DNA from: JBCBCP01 sp039178165
Lineage (GTDB): Bacteria > Pseudomonadota > Alphaproteobacteria > Rhodobacterales > Rhodobacteraceae
DNA length: 22,196 nucleotides
Direction of reading: 5' to 3'
Assembly: GCA_039178165.1 (NCBI GenBank)
Contig: JBCDFL010000033.1
Coordinates: 1-22,196 of the forward strand
Numbering within the stretch: position 1 is the first letter of the stretch; every line of letters begins with the position of its first letter. Below are positions 14,308 through 21,337 of the stretch, one piece after another. A program made the translations under genes and the position numbers. A model generated the notes under the pieces. The model worked only from the letters and a program-made list of their open reading frames with translations, was not told where the DNA came from and made no database searches.

Positions 14308-15698
14308 GCGCGGCGGGGCAAGAGCAGGGCCGCTTTCTCACCGGCTCCACCATGGGGCATGTCGTGCGGATGACGGCGACGGGGGCCTTCGGGATCACCT
14401 TCGTCTTTCTGGTCGATGCGGCGAACCTTCTGTGGCTCAGCCAATTGGGTGACCCGCGCCTCGTGGCCGCCATCGGCTTTGCCTACGCGATCCAGTTCTT
14501 TTCCGTCTCCATCGGGGTGGGGCTGATGATCGCCGCCACCGCCCTGATCAGCCAAAGCATCGGACGGGGTCAGCGCAGCGGCGCGCGCCGTCAGGCCGGC
14601 GCGGCCATGGCCATCGCGGCCGTGATTCAGGCCTGCGTCGCCGCCCTTATCGTCACCTTCCGCCACGACCTCATCGCCCTGGCCGGCGCGGAGGGGGAGA
14701 CCGCGCGCCTCGCCGCCCGCTACCTCGCCATCACCGTGCCCAGCCTTGTGCCCATGGCCATCGCGCTCGTCGGCTCCGGCGCGCTGCGGGCCGAGGGGTT
14801 CGGGGCTAAGGCGATGTATATCACGCTCTTTTCCGGCCTCGCCCTGATGGGCGTCGATCCGTTCCTGATCTTCTGGTACGGCCTCGACGGGGCTGCTATC
14901 GGCCTCGTGGCCTTCCGCTTCTGTTTGATGGGCCTCGCCCTCTACTTCGCAGCGCACCAGCAGGGCCTCGTCGCGCGCCCCTCGATGGCCAGCACGGCGC
15001 AGGTCTTCGTGCCCTTCATGGCCATCGCCGTGCCCTCCATCGCGACGCAGATGGCGACGCCCGTTGGCAATTACCTCCTTACCATCGTCATGGCGCCTTT
15101 CGGCGACGACGCGATGGCGGCGTGGGCGCTGGTGGGCCGGCTGACGGTCCTGGTCTTCGGCGGCATCTTTGCGCTGTCGGGCGCGATCGGGGGGATCTTT
15201 GGCCAGAATTACGGCGCCGGCCTCTATCCGCGGCTGCGCAGCACCTACCGCGATGCGCTGCTGTTCTGCGCGGTCTACACGCTGGTCGCCTGGGGCCTGA
15301 TGATCGCAGCGACGCCGCTGGTCATTGCGGCGTTCGACCTGACGGGGCAGGGGGCGGACGTGCTGCGCGCCTTCACCTCGGTGGGCGTAGGCGGCTTCGT
15401 CTTCGTCGGCGCGCTGTTCGTGTCGAACGCCGCGTTCAACAACCTGGGCAAACCCACACGCAGCACGCTGGTCGGCTGGCTGAAGGACGGCGTCTTCAGC
15501 TGGCCGGCGGCGGTCTTTCTGGGCGGCACCTTCGGCGCGGCGGGCGTCATCTATGGCCAGGCGGCGGCCGGCGCGGTCGCGGGCACGCTGGCCGCGGCGT
15601 GGGGCTGGCACTTCGTCGCCCGGCTTGGCCCGGGCGCGCAGCTTGACCCCGCCGCGCCGCGCCCCTACCCGAACCCCGACCGCTACCGGAGACGCTGA
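14304..15698 (+). CDS. MATE family efflux transporter
   Basis: A 464-residue inner-membrane antiporter of the multidrug and toxic compound extrusion family, expected to expel organic cations using a Na+ or H+ gradient. About twelve hydrophobic segments are visible, with family-like stretches such as GVGLMIAATALISQSIGRGQ near 73-92 and ISQ/GQNYGAG in the second half (AIGGIFGQNYGAGLYPRL). I chose the ATG that overlaps the MFS stop codon as ATGA because the reading frame upstream of it only shadows the MFS gene. The substrate is unknown. One base separates its stop from the prmA start. Confidence 0.9.
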   Translation: MSAAGQEQGRFLTGSTMGHVVRMTATGAFGITFVFLVDAANLLWLSQLGDPRLVAAIGFAYAIQFFSVSIGVGLMIAATALISQSIGRGQRSGARRQAGAAMAIAAVIQACVAALIVTFRHDLIALAGAEGETARLAARYLAITVPSLVPMAIALVGSGALRAEGFGAKAMYITLFSGLALMGVDPFLIFWYGLDGAAIGLVAFRFCLMGLALYFAAHQQGLVARPSMASTAQVFVPFMAIAVPSIATQMATPVGNYLLTIVMAPFGDDAMAAWALVGRLTVLVFGGIFALSGAIGGIFGQNYGAGLYPRLRSTYRDALLFCAVYTLVAWGLMIAATPLVIAAFDLTGQGADVLRAFTSVGVGGFVFVGALFVSNAAFNNLGKPTRSTLVGWLKDGVFSWPAAVFLGGTFGAAGVIYGQAAAGAVAGTLAAAWGWHFVARLGPGAQLDPAAPRPYPNPDRYRRR

Positions 15699-15699
15699 C

Positions 15700-16566
15700 A
15701 TGCCCACCTTCACCGCCCTGACCACGCTCAAGGGCCAGGCCGCCGCCGAACGGCTGGGCACGGCGCTGGAGGCGCTGGAGCCCGCGCCCACCGGCGTCGG
15801 CGTGTTCGAGGTGGAGGACGGATCGGGCCTGTGGGAGGTCGGCGGTTATTTCGAGGCGCCGCCCGACGACACCGCCCTCGCGCTGCTGTCCGCGGCCACG
15901 GGCGCCGCGCCCTTCACCATCTCCGAACTGCCGGAGACGGACTGGGTCGCCCGTGTCCGGCGCGAGCTTGCCCCGGTCCCCGCGGGCCGGTTCTTCGTCT
16001 ACGGCAGCCACGACGCCGGCAAGGTGCCGGAGGGCGCTGTGCCCCTGCTGATCGAAGCGGCGATGGCCTTCGGCACCGGCCACCACGGCACGACGCTGGG
16101 CTGCCTTTTGGCCTTCGAAGACCTGCTTGAGGCGGGCAAAACCCCCGGCCCTGTCGCCGATATCGGCTGCGGCACGGCTGTTCTGGCGATGGCGGCCGCG
16201 CGCGTCTGGGACACTCCGGTCGTGGCCTCAGACATTGACGCCGTCGCGGTGGAGGTGGCGGAGGCGAACCTGGCCGCCAACGGCCTGGCCGGGCGGGTGC
16301 ACTGCGTGGAAGCCGCGGGTTTCGCCGCGCCGGAGCTATCGGGCCCCTTCGATCTGATCTTCGCCAACATCCTCAAAGGCCCGCTGATCGCCCTCGCAAG
16401 CGATCTGACCGCCCGCCTCGCGCCGGGCGGGCACGCGATTCTGTCCGGCCTTCTGAACGAGCAGGCGGAGGAGGTGACGGCGCATTATCTCGGAGCCGGA
16501 AACGATCTGAGCCATAGCCGCCAGATTGGTGACTGGACGACGCTCACTCTGACCAAACCCCGTTAA
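15700..16566 (+). CDS. prmA: Ribosomal protein L11 methyltransferase
   Basis: A class I SAM-dependent methyltransferase of 288 residues that methylates ribosomal protein L11. The N-terminal substrate domain is followed by the PrmA signature AFGTGHHGTT (123-132), SAM motif I DIGCGTAVLA (154-163) and the catalytic-loop motif NILKGPL from Asn223. Length is normal. GGAGA precedes the ATG, one base after the MATE stop; the longer in-frame start lies inside the MATE gene and was rejected. The tight spacing implies co-transcription with the two transporters, an odd pairing for a ribosome modification enzyme and probably a matter of gene order rather than function. Confidence 0.94.
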   Translation: MPTFTALTTLKGQAAAERLGTALEALEPAPTGVGVFEVEDGSGLWEVGGYFEAPPDDTALALLSAATGAAPFTISELPETDWVARVRRELAPVPAGRFFVYGSHDAGKVPEGAVPLLIEAAMAFGTGHHGTTLGCLLAFEDLLEAGKTPGPVADIGCGTAVLAMAAARVWDTPVVASDIDAVAVEVAEANLAANGLAGRVHCVEAAGFAAPELSGPFDLIFANILKGPLIALASDLTARLAPGGHAILSGLLNEQAEEVTAHYLGAGNDLSHSRQIGDWTTLTLTKPR

Positions 16567-16670
16567 ATTCTCGCCGCATTTCGTGCGAATTGAAGGCACT
16601 TGCCCCAATTGGGCCACATTTGATCGGCATTTTACCTAAATCCGGTGGGGGCTGGATATTCGAGGCTGCC

Positions 16671-17024
16671 ATGATCGAAACCAAGGAACATTTTTCCGCC
16701 CGCCTCAAAGGGTTGGGCCGCAAGCACGAGGCGATGGCCGGCGGGTACACGACTCATTTGCGCAGTGACGGGCTGATCGTCGTCAAACCGCGCGGCGCGC
16801 GCCGCAAGCGGACCTCGCCGCTAAAGGCCGTGATTCTCGCCGCGCTAGGGTTTTGCGCCTTCAAAGCCTACGCGGTGCAGAGCATGGGCGATTTGGTCTA
16901 CACCGACCGCGTCGCCAAGCTGGAGGCTGGCACGCCGGTCGAACGGGCCGGCGCCTGGGCGATGCAGATCGACCCGCTGACCGCGGCGATGACCCGCGCG
17001 ATCACGTCGCTGACCGCCTCCTGA
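16671..17024 (+). CDS. Single-TM protein of unknown function
   Basis: A 117-residue protein with a basic N-terminal half (RRKRTSPLK just before the membrane), one hydrophobic segment at about 50-70 (LKAVILAALGFCAFKAYAV) and a C-terminal part of about 45 residues. By the positive-inside rule the N-terminus would be cytoplasmic and the C-terminus periplasmic. GAGG eight bases before the ATG decides this start; a longer frame begins in the AT-richer gap. I do not recognise the family. It is followed by a clear intrinsic terminator, so it ends a transcription unit, either its own or the MFS-MATE-prmA one (104-base gap). Confidence 0.75.
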   Translation: MIETKEHFSARLKGLGRKHEAMAGGYTTHLRSDGLIVVKPRGARRKRTSPLKAVILAALGFCAFKAYAVQSMGDLVYTDRVAKLEAGTPVERAGAWAMQIDPLTAAMTRAITSLTAS

Positions 17025-17047
17025 TCCTGCGTCCTTAGGCCGTCTTT

Positions 17048-17075
17048 GCCCCGCCCCTTTCCGGCGGGGCTTTTT
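17048..17075 (+). terminator. Intrinsic terminator after the single-TM gene
   Basis: GCCCCGCC (17048-17055) pairs perfectly with GGCGGGGC (17063-17070), followed at once by TTTTT. It lies 24 bases after the stop codon. Confidence 0.9.
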
Positions 17076-17084
17076 CGTCGGGGC

Positions 17085-17123
17085 AAAAAAATAGCCGCCG
17101 CTCCCGTTTTGGGACCGACGGCT
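17085..17123 (-). terminator. Intrinsic terminator after the DUF1127 gene
   Basis: Read on the minus strand, a 13-base stem with two mismatches (AGCCG... with ...CGGCT, loop about AAAAC) is followed by ATTTTTTT. It sits 25 bases past the DUF1127 stop and back to back with the plus-strand terminator. Confidence 0.75.
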
Positions 17124-17148
17124 GGAACGTGGCGGGGGTGCGCGGGCC

Positions 17149-17358
17149 TTAGCGGCCGCTCACCACTGCTTCGATGTCGCCGCGGATCAGGCCGATGTCT
17201 TCCAGCTCGCGGTCGGTCAGCGTGTTCAGCGCGTTGCGGGTGACGCGGGCGTCGTTCCACGCGATGAGCGCGGCAGACAGGTTGCCGAAATATGCGGCAA
17301 CGCGGCCAGCAAAGGTTGCGGAGCCGTAGGTGGTGAGGGTGATGTCGAAAGTTGCCAT
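17149..17358 (-). CDS. DUF1127 domain small protein
   Basis: A 69-residue protein ending in the DUF1127 domain: WNDARVTRNALNTLTDRELE (34-53) then DIGLIRGDIEAVV (54-66), the usual arginine-rich helix plus ELxDIGLxRxDI pattern. GAGGAC lies at good spacing before this ATG, so the longer frame was rejected. DUF1127 proteins are abundant in alphaproteobacteria; in Rhodobacter some are stress-induced and act with small RNAs in RNA turnover, and in Agrobacterium they affect phosphate and carbon metabolism. Which applies here is unknown. It is transcribed alone, divergent from ruvC, and has its own terminator. Confidence 0.9.
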   Translation of the reverse strand: MATFDITLTTYGSATFAGRVAAYFGNLSAALIAWNDARVTRNALNTLTDRELEDIGLIRGDIEAVVSGR

Positions 17359-17696
17359 TGCAAGCCGTCCTCTTTTCACATCAGGACCGGGATATTCCGG
17401 CCTTTCTGTACTGCGAATTAGGAGGGGCGCGCACGGCCCACAAGTGCGGGTTGTGCAAAGGGGACATGCGCGTTTTGCATAGGTCGCACCGCTAGATAAC
17501 CTGTGGAAAATAAGGTGAAAATGTGGCTGTTGCGCGTGTCGTTTTTGGGCCGGCGAGCGGCGAAAACGGCTCGCCCGTCCGGGCGGATGTCGCCCCTGGG
17601 CCGGGCCGCGACGCTTTCGGCCCACGCGGGCGGGGCTTGGCGGATGTTCGCCTTTCGTGCTAACGTTTCGCAAAAGACAAAAAGGGCAGGGCGGAT
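17359..17696. other. DUF1127-ruvC divergent intergenic region (338 bases)
   Basis: It should contain promoters for both neighbours. Visible elements are a degenerate LexA-like site at 17646-17660, a hairpin GGCGAGC/GCTCGCC (17552-17558 with 17569-17575), a weaker one GGGCG/CGCCC (17581-17595), and one isolated DnaA-box-like 9-mer at 17502-17510 (minus strand). The frame from 17503 into ruvC has no ribosome site or recognisable protein and is not called. Confidence 0.5.
17646..17660 (+). promoter_or_regulatory. Degenerate LexA-type site upstream of ruvC
   Basis: GTTC, seven bases, then GTGC matches the alphaproteobacterial LexA box (GTTC-N7-GTTC) at 7 of 8 specified positions. It ends 36 bases before ruvC, a suitable place for SOS control, since ruv genes are SOS-induced in some bacteria. 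One mismatch makes it uncertain. Confidence 0.3.
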
Positions 17697-18197
17697 ATGC
17701 GGATTTTGGGGATCGACCCGGGCCTTCGGCGGCTTGGCTGGGGCGTCATAGACGCCGATGGGCCTCGTCTGCGGCACGTCGCCTGCGGCACGCTGACCTC
17801 CACCGGGGACGACCTCGCGGCGCGCCTTCTGTCGCTGCACGCCGGCCTGACCGCGATCTGCGCGGCTCACGCGCCGGATGCAGCGGCGGTGGAGCAGACC
17901 TTCGTCAACAGTGACGGCGCCGCGACGCTGAAGCTGGGCCAGGCGCGCGGAATCGCCCTGCTGGTGCCCGCCCAATTCGGCCTTCCGGTCGGCGAATACG
18001 CCCCCAACACCGTCAAGAAGACGGTCGTGGGCGTCGGCCACGCGGCCAAGGCGCAGATCGGGCATATGGTGCAATTGCAACTGCCCGGCGCGCGGCCCGA
18101 TAGCCCGGATTCCGCCGACGCGCTGGCCATCGCCATCTGCCACGCCCATCACGCCAGCGCGCGGCTGGGCGCGGCGCTGGCCCGGGCCGGCGCATGA
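17697..18197 (+). CDS. ruvC: Crossover junction endodeoxyribonuclease RuvC
   Basis: The Holliday junction resolvase: a dimeric RNase H-fold endonuclease that cuts junctions held by RuvAB. All four catalytic acids are present at the same numbers as in E. coli: Asp7 (ILGIDPGL), Glu66 (VEQTFVN), Asp138 and Asp141 (DSADALAIAICH). The 166-residue length is close to normal. Its TGA overlaps the ruvA ATG (ATGA), giving translational coupling in a ruvC-ruvA-ruvB operon. Confidence 0.97.
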   Translation: MRILGIDPGLRRLGWGVIDADGPRLRHVACGTLTSTGDDLAARLLSLHAGLTAICAAHAPDAAAVEQTFVNSDGAATLKLGQARGIALLVPAQFGLPVGEYAPNTVKKTVVGVGHAAKAQIGHMVQLQLPGARPDSPDSADALAIAICHAHHASARLGAALARAGA

Positions 18198-18835
18198 TCG
18201 GCAAGCTGTCGGGGCGGATCGACTACCGCGCCGCCGATCACGTACTGATCGACGTGCGCGGGGTCGGCTATGTCGTCTATTGTTCGGACCGGACGCTGGC
18301 CGCGTTGCCCCGCGACGGGGAGGCCTGCGCGCTCTACACCGATTTGCAGGTGCGTGAGGATTTGATGCAGCTTTTCGGCTTCACCTCGCTGGTTGAGAAA
18401 GAGTGGCACCGCCTTTTGATGTCGGTCCAGGGCGTCGGCGCGAAGGCGTCGCTGTCGATCCTGGGCGCGCTTGGCCCCGATGGCGTCAGCCGCGCCATTG
18501 CGCTTGGCGACTGGAACGCGGTGAAGGCGGCCAAGGGGATCGGGCCCAAGACCGCGCAGCGCATCGTTCTGGACCTCAAGGACAAGGCGCCGGCGGTGAT
18601 GTCGATGGGCGCCGCCGCGCCCCGTGCCGCCGCCGATGAGGTGCTGGAGCCGGCGCCTCAGCCCGCACCGACGGATCCGGGCGCGCAGGCCGACGCGCTG
18701 TCGGCGCTGGGCAACCTCGGCTACGCGCCGGGCGAGGCGGCCGCCGCTGTCGCCCAGGCGGCGGGCGAGGCGCCGGAGGCGGCCGCGTCCGATCTGATCC
18801 GCGCCGCGCTGCGCCTGCTGGCGCCGAAAGGGTAG
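18194..18835 (+). CDS. ruvA: Holliday junction branch migration protein RuvA
   Basis: A 213-residue DNA-binding subunit that forms tetramers on Holliday junctions and loads RuvB. The N-terminal OB-fold domain begins MIGKLSGRID; the two helix-hairpin-helix motifs are at about 80-94 (GVGAKASLSILGALG) and 114-125 (KGIGPKTAQRIV). An Ala/Pro-rich linker (about 137-170) leads to the C-terminal RuvB-binding domain (ALSALGNLGYAPGEAAAAV). The start overlaps the ruvC stop. Three bases separate its stop from ruvB. Confidence 0.97.
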   Translation: MIGKLSGRIDYRAADHVLIDVRGVGYVVYCSDRTLAALPRDGEACALYTDLQVREDLMQLFGFTSLVEKEWHRLLMSVQGVGAKASLSILGALGPDGVSRAIALGDWNAVKAAKGIGPKTAQRIVLDLKDKAPAVMSMGAAAPRAAADEVLEPAPQPAPTDPGAQADALSALGNLGYAPGEAAAAVAQAAGEAPEAAASDLIRAALRLLAPKG

Positions 18836-18838
18836 GCG

Positions 18839-19852
18839 ATGACGGAGCCCGACCCGACCCTGCGCCCCGACCCGCGCCCCGAAGATATGGACCGTGCGCT
18901 GCGACCCCAGATCCTCGATGATTTCGTCGGTCAGGCGGAGGCGCGGGCCAACCTGCGCGTCTTCATCCAATCGGCGCGTCAGCGGGGGGAGGCGATGGAT
19001 CACACGCTGTTCCACGGCCCCCCCGGCCTCGGCAAGACGACGCTGGCGCAGATCGTCGCGCGCGAGCTTGGCGTGGGCTTCCGCATGACCTCCGGCCCTG
19101 TTCTGGCCAAGGCGGGTGATCTGGCCGCGATCCTCACGAACCTGGAGCCGCGCGATGTCCTCTTCATCGACGAGATTCACCGCCTGAACCCCGCGGTCGA
19201 AGAGGTCCTGTATCCCGCCCTCGAAGATTTCGAGCTGGATCTGGTGATCGGCGAGGGGCCCGCCGCGCGCACGGTGCGGATCGAATTGCAGCCCTTCACT
19301 CTGGTCGGCGCGACCACCCGGATGGGCCTGCTGACGACGCCCCTGCGCGACCGCTTCGGCATCCCGACCCGGCTGGTCTTTTACACCGAGGACGAGCTTT
19401 ACCGTATCGTCGCCGGCAACGCCGCAAAGCTGGGCGTGCCTGCGGACGAAGGCGGCGCGCGCGAGATTGCCCGCCGCGCCCGCGGCACCCCGCGCATCGC
19501 GGGCCGGCTGCTACGCCGGGTCGTGGACTTTGCCGTGGTCGAGGGGGACGGGCGGATCACCCAAGGCCTCGCCGATGCAGCGCTGACCCGGTTGGGCGTG
19601 GACGGTCTGGGCCTCGATGCCGCCGACCGGCGCTATCTGCGGCTGATCGCCGAAAGCTACGGCGGCGGGCCGGTGGGGATCGAGACGCTCAGCGCCGCCC
19701 TGTCGGAGGCGCGTGATGCGCTGGAAGAGGTGATCGAGCCCTATTTGCTGCAACAGGGCCTGATCCAGCGCACCCCGCGCGGCCGGACCTTGGCCGCAGG
19801 CGCCTGGCGGCATTTGGGCCTGGACGTCCCGCGCGGTGATCTGTTCGATTGA
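18839..19852 (+). CDS. ruvB: Holliday junction branch migration helicase RuvB
   Basis: A 337-residue AAA+ ATPase hexamer that drives branch migration on RuvA-bound junctions. Walker A is GPPGLGKTT with Lys66, Walker B is LFIDEIH with Asp111-Glu112, and the sensor 1 segment reads VGATTRMGLL. The small AAA lid and the winged-helix C-terminus (GGGPVGIETLSAALSE, then IEPYLLQQGLIQRTPRGR) are complete. Last gene of the ruv operon; the downstream gap holds a GC-rich hairpin. Confidence 0.98.
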   Translation: MTEPDPTLRPDPRPEDMDRALRPQILDDFVGQAEARANLRVFIQSARQRGEAMDHTLFHGPPGLGKTTLAQIVARELGVGFRMTSGPVLAKAGDLAAILTNLEPRDVLFIDEIHRLNPAVEEVLYPALEDFELDLVIGEGPAARTVRIELQPFTLVGATTRMGLLTTPLRDRFGIPTRLVFYTEDELYRIVAGNAAKLGVPADEGGAREIARRARGTPRIAGRLLRRVVDFAVVEGDGRITQGLADAALTRLGVDGLGLDAADRRYLRLIAESYGGGPVGIETLSAALSEARDALEEVIEPYLLQQGLIQRTPRGRTLAAGAWRHLGLDVPRGDLFD

Positions 19853-19859
19853 GGTATGT

Positions 19860-19935
19860 CGCCGCCTTTGGCGCCGAACCGCGGGGGGCCAGCCCCCCAC
19901 ACCCCCCGGAGTTGTTTTTCGCCAAGTGAAGGAGG
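19860..19935. repeat. GC-rich hairpin element between ruvB and the RidA gene
   Basis: CGCC/GGCG forms a short hairpin at 19860-19873, and GGGGGGC-ca-GCCCCCC a perfect 7-bp stem at 19883-19898. A C-rich tract and GTTGTTTTTC follow, then the AAGGAGGA ribosome site of the next gene. I recall this arrangement (GC hairpin, C-rich tract, T-rich patch, GAAGGAGG) before many genes in Rhodobacteraceae, but have not checked. The stem is too far from the T-run for a standard terminator. Confidence 0.45.
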
Positions 19936-19939
19936 ACCC

Positions 19940-20326
19940 ATGCGCCGATTGATCGTACCAGAGGCGTGGGCCGCTGCAGCAGAGGCAGCGCAGATGTCGC
20001 CCGCCATTTCCGCAAACGGGTTTTTGTTCCTGACCGGCATCACCGGGGCGGGGCCGGATGGCGTCATGCCGGATCAGGAGGCGCAATTTCCGGTCGTGTT
20101 CGACAAGCTGGCTGCGGTCTTGGGCGCCGCGGGATTGGACGAAACCGCGGTGGTGGAGATGACGACCTACCATGTCGGCCTGCGCGACCATTTCGAGGCG
20201 TTCGATGCCGAACGGCTCCGCTGCTTTGCCGCGCCCCATCCGGCGTGGACCGCTGTGGAGGCAGGCGGGCTGCGCCGGGTCGGCGCGGTGGTGGAGATGC
20301 GTGTGGTTGCTGCTTTGGAGAGCTAG
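19940..20326 (+). CDS. RidA/YjgF family protein
   Basis: A 128-residue protein of the RidA (YjgF/UK114) family, whose well-studied members are trimeric enzymes hydrolysing reactive enamine/imine intermediates. Family features are SPAISANGFLFLTGITG near 20-36, the TTYHVGLRDHFEAF segment near 74-87, FAAPHPAWTAVEAGGL and the closing strand RVGAVVEMRVVAAL. An Arg is present at about the substrate-carboxylate position (GLRRVGAVVEM). A strong AAGGAGGA site sets the start. The second half is less typical than in true RidA, so it may belong to a side subfamily with another substrate. Confidence 0.85.
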   Translation: MRRLIVPEAWAAAAEAAQMSPAISANGFLFLTGITGAGPDGVMPDQEAQFPVVFDKLAAVLGAAGLDETAVVEMTTYHVGLRDHFEAFDAERLRCFAAPHPAWTAVEAGGLRRVGAVVEMRVVAALES

Positions 20327-20327
20327 G

Positions 20328-20471
20328 ATGGCTGGTATGGAGCGTTAGGTCGCCGACCTGCTGCGCCTCCTGCTGGCCTCTGCCGAATGTGAGGGGATCG
20401 ACCTTTCGGCAATGCAGCGCACGTGGGGCGCTTACGATCCGAGGGTGGCGCCGGGCCGCGGCGCGGGCTAG
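20328..20471 (+). pseudogene. Small frame interrupted by an in-frame TAG
   Basis: An ATG directly after the RidA stop opens a frame (MAGMER) that hits TAG at 20346-20348. The same frame then continues for 40 codons with strong G/C third-position bias and a protein-like sequence (VADLLRLLLASAECEGIDLS, then MQRTWGAYDPRV) to TAG at 20469-20471. This looks like a small gene broken by a nonsense change or the remnant of a longer one. No alternative ATG/GTG start lies just after the TAG. The family is unrecognised. Confidence 0.4.
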
Positions 20472-20481
20472 GTGCCGGCGC

Positions 20482-21111
20482 ATGGATGCAAAAGAAATCG
20501 AGACATTGTTCACCCGCGATGGCGGTGCCTTCGCTTTCGCGCGCTGGGGCAGGCCCATCGCGCCGGTTGTCTTCGGGGTCGAAGACGCGACGCTGGGCAC
20601 AATCAAAGGCGCGCTCGAGGCGGTCTGCCAGCTTGCGGGCCACCAGATGGCGGAGACGGACCTGAAGCTCGGCGCCAATATGATGTGGTTTTTCTGCCGC
20701 GATTGGTCCGAGCTGACGGAGGTACCCGATCTGGGCCGTTTGGTGCCGGACCTTGGCTCGCTCGTCGCGCGGCTGGAGGCAGCGGAGGCGAATCAGTACC
20801 GCATCTTTCGCTTCGACAAGGACGGCGCGATCCTGGCCTGTTTCATCTTCCTGCGGATGGACCAGCATCTGAGCGCCGTGCCGGCCCAGACCCTGGCGCT
20901 GAGCCAGGTGGTGCAATCGATGCTGCTGTGGTCCGATCTGGCGTTCCGCGACCGCTCCCCGCTTGCTGTGTCGGGAGAGACGACGGTGCTGCGCCCGGAT
21001 ATCGCCGGCCTGATCCGGGCGGCCTACGATCCCGTGCTGCCCGGGGCGGCGAGCGATGCGAGCTTCGCCCTGCGGCTGAGCGCGCGGATGCAGGGCGAGA
21101 TGCGGAACTAA
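20482..21111 (+). CDS. Protein of unknown function (209 aa)
   Basis: A cytoplasmic-looking protein of 209 residues without signal peptide or membrane segments. Codon bias is strong throughout, and the sequence has ordered mixed alpha/beta character: FARWGRPIAPVVFGVED (19-35), GANMMWFFCRDWSEL (64-78), NQYRIFRFDKDGAILACFIF (104-123), LALSQVVQSMLLWSDLAFRD (138-157). I do not recognise the family; it gives the impression of a conserved protein rather than chance. The ATG was chosen as the first in-frame one after the decayed small frame; the longer frame upstream shadows the RidA gene. Its ribosome site is weak. It could be co-transcribed with the RidA gene. Confidence 0.75.
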   Translation: MDAKEIETLFTRDGGAFAFARWGRPIAPVVFGVEDATLGTIKGALEAVCQLAGHQMAETDLKLGANMMWFFCRDWSELTEVPDLGRLVPDLGSLVARLEAAEANQYRIFRFDKDGAILACFIFLRMDQHLSAVPAQTLALSQVVQSMLLWSDLAFRDRSPLAVSGETTVLRPDIAGLIRAAYDPVLPGAASDASFALRLSARMQGEMRN

Positions 21112-21128
21112 CTGCAGACAGTGTTTAT

Positions 21129-21225
21129 GCGCTCAGCCGAAAGACATCCGCAGGATGTCTACACGCGGACCGCCCGCCTGCGGTCTGCGTGTTCCACGCC
21201 GCCCGCGCGGCCCGCTTGGGCGGAG
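21129..21225. repeat. Structured repeat family I, copy E
   Basis: Starts GCGCTCAGCC like copies A-C. Hairpin 1 is AGACATCC-gca-GGATGTCT (21142-21160), a perfect 8-bp stem of different sequence from that of copies B and D. Hairpin 2 is ACACGC-g-GACCGC paired with GCGGTC-t-GCGTGT. The block CCACGCCGCCCGCGCGG and GCTTGGGC follow; the right end GCGGAGC is degraded. It begins 17 bases after the stop of the 209-residue gene. Confidence 0.8.
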
Positions 21226-21232
21226 CCTTGAT

Positions 21233-21259
21233 CGTGGTGTGTTGGGAACACACTCCACG
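21233..21259. other. Hairpin between convergent genes
   Basis: CGTGG-TGTGTT pairs with AACACA-ct-CCACG around ggg, an 11-bp stem with a two-base bulge. It lies next to repeat copy E, between the stops of two convergent genes. Without an adjoining T-run, terminator function is uncertain. The rest of the gap to 21337 shows nothing clear. Confidence 0.5.
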
Positions 21260-21337
21260 CGAGTAGACGTCTTTCTCTTGATACCTTTTTCCTCGACGTT
21301 CGGTCCGCTTGGGGCTGCGCGCAAAAGTCGTGTGAAC

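Noticed and set aside
14124..15791. A 555-codon minus-strand frame opposite the MATE gene
   Set aside because: His/Asp/Arg/Gly-rich shadow sequence with no domain; the MATE frame is the real one.
17502..17510. DnaA box (TTTTCCACA on the minus strand)
   Set aside because: Only one site, no cluster or AT-rich unwinding region, and no origin-type neighbours.
17503..17751. An 82-codon plus-strand frame running into ruvC
   Set aside because: No ribosome site, unbiased sequence and overlap with ruvC.
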